This document shows positions 1 to 5,285 of a DNA stretch of 5,285 nucleotides, piece after piece. The stretch comes from Putridiphycobacter sp965367695 (lineage in GTDB: Bacteria; Bacteroidota; Bacteroidia; Flavobacteriales_D; Crocinitomicaceae). Positions within the stretch are counted from its first letter, which is position 1, and the number at the start of each line of letters is the position of its first letter. The stretch covers positions 1-5,285 of the forward strand of contig CBDUKB010000215.1 of the NCBI GenBank assembly GCA_965367695.1, read 5' to 3'. The position numbers and the translations under genes are program-made. Below the pieces are notes generated by a model. That model made no database searches. It saw only the letters and a list, made by a program, of their open reading frames with translations, and was not told the origin of the DNA.

Positions 1-450
1 GAGGAAATGAATGACATCAATGAACAAGCTGTGCTGCAATATGGTTATATTGCAAAAATTGATAGCGTTGAAAACAAGGGTTTTGAAGATGAATTTTATA
101 TGACTGTTATCCCTTATGCAAAAGATGCCTTTGCTGGCACTATGGTCGATTCAGGCACTGTTGATTTAGCAGCCTTTAATTTAAGAACAGCCATTAATTT
201 AGCATTGATATTAGAAGATTTTACAGCAGAAAAAGAAAGCCCAATGACTGAAATGGTCAATGGTGTCCCTTGTGTTAAAAACTCCTTTTTAGGACGATTA
301 GGCACTTATTTAATCTATTATCAAATGGCTGTTTACGAAACGAATGACACTTTTTATCAACTGCTTACTTGGTGTATGCAAAATGATAAAATGAAACACA
401 AAAAAGAAATGGATGAAATGATTAATTCATTTGAAATTAACTTAAACTGA
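1..450 (+). CDS. Uncharacterised small protein, paralogue of the next gene; 5' end missing
   Basis: Function not recognised. The reading frame is open to the left edge, so the gene starts outside the window. The ATG at 7, although preceded by GAGGAA, is probably internal: residues from it line up with residues 46 onward of the lipoprotein downstream (shared LQYG, at 10-13 here and 55-58 there). About 45 N-terminal residues are therefore missing, and by analogy they would carry a lipoprotein signal peptide, which is inference. Other shared features are a V-N-G-x-x-C motif (84-89, counted from the ATG), a Tyr-rich strand (Y-Q-L-L-T-W) and a C-terminal helix ending M-I-N-S-F (138-142). The order of strands and helices suggests the Mog1/PsbP/DcrB-like fold, which is a guess from pattern only. 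The stop is 4 bases before the next ATG, so the genes are probably co-transcribed. The coding call is firm; the function is unknown. Confidence 0.85.
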   Translation, partial: EEMNDINEQAVLQYGYIAKIDSVENKGFEDEFYMTVIPYAKDAFAGTMVDSGTVDLAAFNLRTAINLALILEDFTAEKESPMTEMVNGVPCVKNSFLGRLGTYLIYYQMAVYETNDTFYQLLTWCMQNDKMKHKKEMDEMINSFEINLN

Positions 451-454
451 TATT

Positions 455-514
455 ATGAAAAAAATGAAATTGATCCTTTTAGGTCTTGGCCTAGTTTTAT
501 TATTCAATGCCTGC
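455..514 (+). other. Lipoprotein signal peptide with lipobox Cys20
   Basis: Codons 1-20 of the lipoprotein gene encode a basic n-region, a hydrophobic Leu/Gly/Val core and a lipobox F-N-A-C; the Cys codon is TGC at 512-514. Signal peptidase II would cut before this Cys. The residues after it are Glu-Ser-Asn. In Bacteroidota, acidic residues just after the Cys are part of the surface-export signal; one acidic residue is weak evidence, so the choice between periplasm and surface is open. Confidence 0.8.
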
Positions 515-988
515 GAAAGCAATATAAAATTGAAACAAAAATCATTTGACAATATTTTTGAAATTGGCTTGCCTGATTATTTAGCCAAAACAGACCTTGA
601 CAATCCTGATGCTATTTTACAATATGGTAATTTAATTAAAGGCCTATATGCCATGATGATTTATGAACCAAAAACAGATTTAACAGCTGCTGGACTCGAC
701 TACAGTATAGAGGATTATGCTGATTTTAATTTAGGCAATATCAAAGCATCATTAGAAAACCCAAAAGTTCAAAGGGTAAGTACTTTTAAAAAAGTAAATG
801 GAATTGATTGTATTGCTTATAAAATTTGGGGCGTTTTTCCTGAAATAAATGAAGAGATGTTTTATTATCTTACTATTTTTAAAACCGATTTAAATTATTA
901 CTCTTTCCACACTTGGACCATGGCAAGTAGAGAAAGTACACATATTAATGTCATGGAAAAAATGATTAACTCATTTAAAGAATTATAA
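455..988 (+). CDS. Predicted lipoprotein of unknown function, paralogue of the preceding gene
   Basis: A 177-residue protein that is complete in the window. Residues 1-20 form a type II signal peptide: basic start (K2, K3, K5), hydrophobic core 6-17 and lipobox F-N-A-C with the lipidated Cys at 20, so it should be anchored in a membrane facing the periplasm or cell surface. Phe at -3 is a less usual lipobox residue. The mature part is a single small domain. F31-L39 and A53-Y57 look like strands, 84-100 a helix, V114-N-G-x-x-C119 a hairpin, 135-155 aromatic-rich strands, and 164-176 a final helix with M-I-N-S-F at 170-174. This resembles the Mog1/PsbP/DcrB-like arrangement (inference). It matches its neighbour across the whole shared length, indicating tandem duplication. 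The start is fixed by the signal peptide and lies 4 bases after the previous stop; no Shine-Dalgarno is visible. The next gene, ettA, begins 4 bases after its stop. No ligand or activity can be proposed. Confidence 0.9.
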   Translation: MKKMKLILLGLGLVLLFNACESNIKLKQKSFDNIFEIGLPDYLAKTDLDNPDAILQYGNLIKGLYAMMIYEPKTDLTAAGLDYSIEDYADFNLGNIKASLENPKVQRVSTFKKVNGIDCIAYKIWGVFPEINEEMFYYLTIFKTDLNYYSFHTWTMASRESTHINVMEKMINSFKEL

Positions 989-992
989 GCAT

Positions 993-2681
993 ATGTCAGT
1001 AGACGATAAGAAAATTATATTTTCAATGGAGCGTGTATCTAAAACTACACCTCAAGGAAAATTAATCATTAAGGACATTTATTTGTCATTTTTCTATGGT
1101 GCCAAAATTGGTGTGATAGGAATGAACGGTTCAGGTAAATCTACCGTATTGAAAATCATAGCTGGTTTAGATAAAGATTACCAAGGTGATGTTGTTTTTT
1201 CAAAAGAACACAGCATTGGATATTTAGCCCAAGAACCTATTTTAGATGACAACAAAACTGTAATTGAAATCGTGAGAGAAGGGGTTCAAGAAACAGTGGA
1301 TTTATTGGCCGAGTTCGAAGAAATCAACAATGGTTTTATGGACGAAGAAATCATGAATGATCCTGACAAAATGGATAAATTAATCCAACGTCAAGGAGAA
1401 GTACAGGATAGAATTGATCATTTAAACGCTTGGGAGTTAGATAGCCAATTAGAACGTGCCATGGATGCTTTGCGTTGTCCGCCAGAAGACCAGACTATTG
1501 GAACACTATCGGGAGGAGAGAAAAGAAGGGTTGCACTGTGTAGGTTATTATTACAAAACCCAGATGTACTGTTATTAGATGAGCCTACCAACCACTTGGA
1601 TGCGGAATCGGTTGACTGGTTAGAGCAACACTTAAAACAATATGCGGGTACGGTAATTGCCATCACACACGATAGGTACTTCTTAGATAATGTAGCGGGT
1701 TGGATTCTTGAACTGGACAAGGGTGAAGGTATTCCTTGGAAAGGAAACTATTCTTCATGGCTAGAACAAAAGTCAAGTAAAATGGCATCTGAAGAAAAAA
1801 CTGCATCAAAAAGAAGAAAAATATTAGAACGTGAGTTGGAATGGGTGCGAATGAACCCGAAAGGTAGACACGCAAAAAGTAAAGCCCGTTTAAATAACTA
1901 CGATAAGTTGTTGAGCGAAAACAACGAACAAAAAGAAAATACTTTAGAGTTGCCAATTCCAAACGGTCCAAGATTAGGGTCTAAGGTGATTGAAGCGGTA
2001 CATGTCGCAAAAGCTTTTGGAGACAAGGTGTTGTACAGTGATTTAAACTTCTCTTTACCACCCAATGGAATTGTAGGAATTATTGGGCCAAACGGTGCTG
2101 GTAAAACCACCATTTTCAAAATGATCATGGATGAATTACAACCCGATAAAGGTGAGTTTGAAGTAGGTGAAACGGTAAAAATTGGTTATGTTGATCAAAC
2201 CCATAAGGACATGAAACCAGAAAGTACCATTTTTGAGGTTGTTTCTGGCGGGATGGATTTTATCGAAATTGGTGACCGTAAAGTGAATGCAAGGGCTTAC
2301 CTAAGCAAATTTAACTTTGCAGGTTCTGACCAAAACAAAAAAGTAGGCGTATTGTCAGGTGGTGAAAGAAACCGTTTGCACTTGGCCATGGCCTTAAAAT
2401 TGGAAGCAAATGTATTGTTATTGGATGAGCCGACTAACGACTTGGATGTAAATACAATTAGAGCCCTAGAGGAAGGAATTGAAAACTTTGCAGGTTGTGG
2501 CGTAATTATTTCTCACGATAGATGGTTTTTAGACAGGTTGTGTACGCACATCTTGGCTTTCGAAAACGATTCTGAAGTATATTGGTTCGAAGGTTCTTAT
2601 TCTGAATATGAAGAAAACAAGAAAAAACGTCTAGGTGATGTTGAACCAAAAAGAGTTCGCTATAAAAAATTGATGAATTAA
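993..2681 (+). CDS. ettA: Energy-dependent translational throttle protein EttA (ABC-F ATPase)
   Basis: A 562-residue soluble ABC-F protein, close to the 555 of E. coli EttA and collinear with it. In E. coli, EttA binds the ribosomal E site and gates entry into the elongation cycle according to the ATP/ADP ratio. ABC1 has Walker A G-M-N-G-S-G-K-S-T (43-51), Q-loop Gln80, an arm insertion at about 95-140, signature L-S-G-G-E (172-176), Walker B with D196-E197 and H-loop His226. The linker (about 243-322) carries the E-L-E-W-V-R block and a basic K-G-R-x-x-K-x-K-A-R stretch (290-299), matching the tRNA-interaction motif that separates EttA from other ABC-F proteins. ABC2 has Walker A 365-373, signature 454-458, D478-E479 and His508. 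The C-terminus has the EttA-type E-P-K-R-x-x-Y-K-K ending. All catalytic residues are present, so it should be active. The start at 993 fits the E. coli N-terminus and the 4-base gap. It is last in its transcript, followed by a terminator. Confidence 0.97.
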   Translation: MSVDDKKIIFSMERVSKTTPQGKLIIKDIYLSFFYGAKIGVIGMNGSGKSTVLKIIAGLDKDYQGDVVFSKEHSIGYLAQEPILDDNKTVIEIVREGVQETVDLLAEFEEINNGFMDEEIMNDPDKMDKLIQRQGEVQDRIDHLNAWELDSQLERAMDALRCPPEDQTIGTLSGGEKRRVALCRLLLQNPDVLLLDEPTNHLDAESVDWLEQHLKQYAGTVIAITHDRYFLDNVAGWILELDKGEGIPWKGNYSSWLEQKSSKMASEEKTASKRRKILERELEWVRMNPKGRHAKSKARLNNYDKLLSENNEQKENTLELPIPNGPRLGSKVIEAVHVAKAFGDKVLYSDLNFSLPPNGIVGIIGPNGAGKTTIFKMIMDELQPDKGEFEVGETVKIGYVDQTHKDMKPESTIFEVVSGGMDFIEIGDRKVNARAYLSKFNFAGSDQNKKVGVLSGGERNRLHLAMALKLEANVLLLDEPTNDLDVNTIRALEEGIENFAGCGVIISHDRWFLDRLCTHILAFENDSEVYWFEGSYSEYEENKKKRLGDVEPKRVRYKKLMN

Positions 2682-2709
2682 TCAGTTTAAAAAAAGCATA
2701 CATATTAAT

Positions 2710-2743
2710 AGAGAGAAGGCGAAAGTTTTCTCTCTTTTTTTTT
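2710..2743 (+). terminator. Rho-independent terminator after ettA
   Basis: An 8-bp perfect stem, AGAGAGAA (2710-2717) with TTCTCTCT (2728-2735), continues inward through two G-T wobbles and a C-G pair closed by a GAAA tetraloop (2721-2724). A run of nine T (2735-2743) follows at once on the + strand. This is a textbook intrinsic terminator for the ettA transcript, 28 bases after its stop. The T-run overlaps the last codon of the convergent glycosyltransferase gene. On the - strand the hairpin is not directly followed by a T-run, so it is a poor intrinsic terminator in that direction. Confidence 0.9.
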
Positions 2744-3845
2744 AGAAATCTTTCATTCTTTTAGCTGCTGCATCAACGCCCCAATAAGCAATTAAACCTT
2801 TTCTGTTTTCCATAACTTCTTGGGCCGTTAAGGGCTTGTTTTCGAATTTTTCAAATTCAGACTCGAAATCAAAAACATGAATATTTAGAGATTGAAGGAA
2901 AGTAAATGTAGGATTCTTTTTATTCAAATAGAGGCGCATTCCCAAATGAAGCCCTAAAATAATAGTCCCCAAGCCTTGTTGACGAAGGGTATTGATGACC
3001 ATGGTGTTCGCCTTTTTTAATGTATTCAAATAATCAGCATAGGCCAAACGATCCAATACAAATTCAAATGAAGCTTCACTTTGATAGGTTCTTAAAACAC
3101 TCGCTTTATAAGCTTTATCTCCATATACAAATGGAATTAAAAGGGGTTTATTCTTAATTTTATTAAAGACCGAAATGTGATTGTTGGCTGCCGTTGCAGA
3201 ATTGCCTACGCAGATTTGCTTTCCTAATTTTTTAAAATCAAAAAGGACTTCACTTTCAGGAATTAAATCAGACAGATTGCCATAGGTAAAAGGAAGGTAA
3301 TCAGCGTTTTTAACCAAAGCTTTAACATCATTTCGCTCCAACGGAATTACCGTAGAAAAACTGGTAATTTTTGGCAATAATTTATTCACCCAATCTGAAG
3401 GGTGCCGTGTTTTTTTAATTAGATGATAGAACCAAAAAAAGACTTCTTTTAACTTTTTGTTCGACCTTAAAAATGAAGGTTTTGGTACTTTAATGTCATT
3501 GGCTTTTAAAAAAGCTAAGGTCTCTTTTTCTAAAAGTTGATTTGGACTAAAACCAAATCCTGAATGATAAATATCGTTGCCCCAAGCCGACCAATGAATG
3601 GCGCCTTGATAGCCACTTTCAATAATCGGTTTTGCTTTCTGTCCAGTGAGGTTATGAATGATGATGCGAGAAAAATTTTCCTTGTGGATTAAATCTACCA
3701 AAGCATCATTATTCAATACGACACACCCCTTTGCAATAACGGCTTGTTCAGAAAGTATGACGTATTTGCTTTGTTCTGTACATTTTTCAAATTCCAATTG
3801 GGTAAAGTGAAGAAAGTTATGGTCGTGAAAAATATGTAGTATCAT
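2742..3845 (-). CDS. WecF-like glycosyltransferase, family GT56 (TDP-4-acetamido-4,6-dideoxyhexose transferase)
   Basis: A 367-residue protein; E. coli WecF has 359. WecF moves Fuc4NAc from its dTDP donor to a lipid-pyrophosphate-linked disaccharide at the cytoplasmic face of the inner membrane during enterobacterial common antigen synthesis. Blocks recalled from WecF are present: W-G-x-D-x-Y (88-93), V-G-N-S followed by a N-x-H-I (213-224), and R-Q-Q-G-x-G-T (288-294) leading into L-x-L-N-K-x-N-P (305-312). The last block is the most conserved. There is no signal peptide and no clear membrane span, fitting a peripheral membrane enzyme. Its ATG overlaps the stop of the acyltransferase gene by 4 bases (ATGA), and the two upstream genes make a plausible acetamido-sugar donor. 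Bacteroidota are not known for enterobacterial common antigen, so the acceptor here is probably an O-antigen or capsule intermediate (inference). Family membership is firm; the exact sugar (Fuc4NAc or Qui4NAc) is not. Confidence 0.85.
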   Translation of the reverse strand: MILHIFHDHNFLHFTQLEFEKCTEQSKYVILSEQAVIAKGCVVLNNDALVDLIHKENFSRIIIHNLTGQKAKPIIESGYQGAIHWSAWGNDIYHSGFGFSPNQLLEKETLAFLKANDIKVPKPSFLRSNKKLKEVFFWFYHLIKKTRHPSDWVNKLLPKITSFSTVIPLERNDVKALVKNADYLPFTYGNLSDLIPESEVLFDFKKLGKQICVGNSATAANNHISVFNKIKNKPLLIPFVYGDKAYKASVLRTYQSEASFEFVLDRLAYADYLNTLKKANTMVINTLRQQGLGTIILGLHLGMRLYLNKKNPTFTFLQSLNIHVFDFESEFEKFENKPLTAQEVMENRKGLIAYWGVDAAAKRMKDF

Positions 3846-4468
3846 ACCGCTTTTGCTGGTGAACCAATTAATTTTACGCCTGACGGAAATGATTTTGTCA
3901 CAACAGTTCCTGCACCAACAACAGTATTTGGCCCAAGCTCAATGCCAGGTAATAATATTGCACCTGTTCCAATAAAGCTATGTGCACCAATTTTACAATT
4001 GCCAGAAATACTAACGTTTGGACAAATCTCTACAAAATCACCAATCAAACAATCGTGACCTATGGTTGAGGCAATATTAATAAGACAATTGACACCAACA
4101 CTTACTGAAATTGTGATAATCACGCCATCTCCTATCGTTGTTCCTTTTCCAATATTCGTATCGAACTGACCGACGATTGCTTGTTTTGAGATAATAGAAA
4201 TTGGTTCACCTCCTAGATCAATCATTAATTGATTTAGTTTTACTCTTACAGCTGGGTTTCCTACCCCTAATACAAAATGAGGTCCGTGTATGTTGAAATG
4301 CTGTTGAACTGCTTCTTTCGTATGTAAAATTGGAAACTTTTTATAAATGGAATCATTATCTAAATTAATATCGTCAAAAAATGCAATAGATTCCCAAGGT
4401 GACTGCTGTGAATTGTCTACCAAGCTTAAAATTTCTTTTGCAAAACCCTGTGCGCCTACTATTAACAT
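3842..4468 (-). CDS. NeuD/PglD-family sugar N-acyltransferase (left-handed beta-helix)
   Basis: A 208-residue two-domain enzyme of the usual length for NeuD/PglD proteins. Residues 1-90 form a Rossmann-like N-domain beginning L-I-V-G-A-x-G-F-A-K-E, which in PglD binds the nucleotide sugar; V-L-G-V-G-N (66-71) is typical. Residues from about 98 to the end are hexapeptide repeats of a left-handed beta-helix that forms trimers and binds acetyl-CoA. His138 in I-G-H-D-C aligns with the catalytic base of PglD. The C-terminus has the family G-S-P-A-K (202-206). The probable reaction is N-acetylation of a 4-amino-4,6-dideoxy nucleotide sugar made by the aminotransferase upstream, comparable to VioB acting on dTDP-Qui4N. 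The family also contains O-acetyltransferases, so the substrate is inferred from context. Its ATG directly follows the aminotransferase stop (TAGATG), and its stop overlaps the glycosyltransferase start, pointing to translational coupling. Confidence 0.88.
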   Translation of the reverse strand: MLIVGAQGFAKEILSLVDNSQQSPWESIAFFDDINLDNDSIYKKFPILHTKEAVQQHFNIHGPHFVLGVGNPAVRVKLNQLMIDLGGEPISIISKQAIVGQFDTNIGKGTTIGDGVIITISVSVGVNCLINIASTIGHDCLIGDFVEICPNVSISGNCKIGAHSFIGTGAILLPGIELGPNTVVGAGTVVTKSFPSGVKLIGSPAKAV

Positions 4469-5285
4469 CTATATTAATTTACAAATTTCATTAATTGTTT
4501 TTTCCGTCAAATCAGCATACAAGGGTAAACATAAAACACTACTTGATAAATGATTTGCGTTTTTTAGTGCTAATTTATTAGCAGAAGGAAAGTGTTTGTA
4601 ATTCTCTAAGTTACTAATCAATGGGTAAAAATAACGCCTTGCATAAATGTCATGCGATTTTAATTTTTCATAAACCGCATCTCTTTTTAAAGGATAATCA
4701 TCTTCAATTATAATGGGGAAATAAGAATAATTCAAGGCGTAATTTTGATCAAACGAAATAAAGTTGATTCCTTTTTTACTTTTTAATAAGTCCAAATACA
4801 ACATGGTATTATTTTTCCTTTTTTCAATATTGGACTTGATATTTTTTAATTGAAGTATGCCAAATGCTGCTTGCAATTCATTCATTTTTCCATTAATCCC
4901 ATACCCTTCAATTTGAACTTCATTTTTAAACCCAAAATTTTTAAACTTATTCAATTTTTCAATTACGGTCGGATATTTTGACACAATGGCGCCACCTTCC
5001 ACACTGTTAAAAGCTTTGGTGGCATGAAAACTCAAAATAGATAAATCTCCCCTAGTCAAAATACTTTCATCCAACTTTTTTACATCAAAACAATGTGCTG
5101 CATCATAAATCAATTTCAAGTTATATTTATCTGAGAGCGCATCAAAGGCATCCATGTCACAGGGATTACCATAAACGTGAACGGGCATAATAGCTGAAGT
5201 TCTTTCATTGATCAATTTTTCAACTGATGCAGGATCCAAATTACCCGTTTTAGGACAAACATCAGCAAATACTGGCGTCAAGTTA
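4469..5285 (-). CDS. DegT/DnrJ/EryC1 PLP-dependent nucleotide-sugar aminotransferase, VioA-like; N-terminus missing
   Basis: The frame is open to the right edge, so this is the C-terminal 271 or so residues of a protein usually 360-380 long. The TTG at 5281-5279 is an internal Leu (Asn-Leu-Thr-Pro-Val-Phe, the usual strand before the D-x-x-x-x-T-x-N/L-D block), not a start. Counting from that codon, H-V-Y-G-N-P (35-40) and D60-A-A-H contact PLP, and S-F-H-A-T-K (84-89) carries Lys89, the Schiff-base lysine, followed by E-G-G. A-R-R-Y-F-Y-P-L lies near the C-terminus. The enzyme transfers an amino group from glutamate to a 4-keto (or 3-keto) 6-deoxy nucleotide sugar in the cytoplasm. From memory, the blocks H-V-Y-G-N-P, D-A-A-H and S-F-H-A-T-K resemble VioA (dTDP-Qui4N) more than WecE (which has S-F-H-E-T-K). 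Sampled lines are about 25-33% G+C, lower than ettA. It is the most upstream visible gene of its run. Confidence 0.9.
   Translation of the reverse strand, partial: NLTPVFADVCPKTGNLDPASVEKLINERTSAIMPVHVYGNPCDMDAFDALSDKYNLKLIYDAAHCFDVKKLDESILTRGDLSILSFHATKAFNSVEGGAIVSKYPTVIEKLNKFKNFGFKNEVQIEGYGINGKMNELQAAFGILQLKNIKSNIEKRKNNTMLYLDLLKSKKGINFISFDQNYALNYSYFPIIIEDDYPLKRDAVYEKLKSHDIYARRYFYPLISNLENYKHFPSANKLALKNANHLSSSVLCLPLYADLTEKTINEICKLI

Noticed and set aside
114..305. Short - strand open frame inside the first gene
   Set aside because: The + strand frame is supported by a paralogue; the antisense frame has no independent support.
451..454. Promoter between the two lipoprotein genes, or at 989-992 before ettA
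   Set aside because: The gaps are 4 bases and I saw no convincing Bacteroidota -33/-7 pair at a sensible distance upstream, so any internal promoter would be speculation.
1418..2128. Three overlapping - strand open frames opposite ettA (1418-1720, 1663-1971, 1898-2128)
   Set aside because: They lie inside the strongly conserved ettA coding sequence, overlap each other in different frames, and their translations show no domain or sensible composition. They are shadows of ettA.
2506..2703. - strand open frame spanning the ettA 3' end and the intergenic gap
   Set aside because: It overlaps conserved ettA codons, including the second H-loop, and its translation resembles no protein I know.
2682..2741. 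Intrinsic terminator for the - strand operon in the convergent gap
   Set aside because: The hairpin is symmetrical, but on the - strand it is followed by TATTAATATG, not a T-run; the nearest T-run is 14 bases away, so I did not annotate it in that direction.
4347..4553. + strand open frame opposite the acyltransferase start and the aminotransferase end
   Set aside because: It is antisense to two well-supported genes and crosses their junction; the translation has no recognisable features.
5279..5281. TTG as the start codon of the aminotransferase
   Set aside because: The frame continues to the edge with an Asn codon before it, and the family has roughly 100 more N-terminal residues; this Leu is within a conserved internal strand.

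Overview
The window looks like ordinary chromosome from a member of the Bacteroidota, probably the Flavobacteriia or a related class. The DNA is AT-rich, the gene starts lack recognisable Shine-Dalgarno sequences, the lipoproteins are small and typical of the phylum, and the genes are packed tightly. The genus cannot be fixed from this sequence alone.

Layout. On the left, on the + strand, is a run of three closely spaced genes. The first is the 3' part of a gene of unknown function (1-450, cut by the left edge). The second is a complete paralogue of it, a predicted lipoprotein (455-988). The third is ettA (993-2681), an ABC-F ATPase that acts on the ribosome. The gaps are only 4 bases each, so one transcript is likely, and its promoter lies left of the window. 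It ends at a clear intrinsic terminator (2710-2743).

On the right, on the - strand and converging on ettA, is a second tightly packed run read from right to left. It holds a DegT/DnrJ/EryC1 sugar aminotransferase (4469-5285, N-terminus cut by the right edge), a NeuD/PglD-type sugar N-acyltransferase (3842-4468) and a WecF-like family GT56 glycosyltransferase (2742-3845). These give three successive steps: put an amino group on a nucleotide-linked 4-keto-6-deoxy sugar, acetylate it, and transfer the sugar to a lipid-linked acceptor. This is probably the end of a larger surface-polysaccharide (O-antigen or capsule) locus that continues off the right edge. The likely sugar is dTDP-Qui4NAc or dTDP-Fuc4NAc; the sequence alone does not decide between them.

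There is no intergenic stretch over 300 bases. The longest non-coding gap is the 60 bases between the convergent genes, and it is mostly terminator. I saw no RNA genes, insertion sequences, CRISPR arrays or clear promoters. I do not see a new multi-gene system. The points most worth a second look are the uncharacterised lipoprotein pair in front of ettA and a WecF-family transferase paired with a VioA-like rather than WecE-like aminotransferase.
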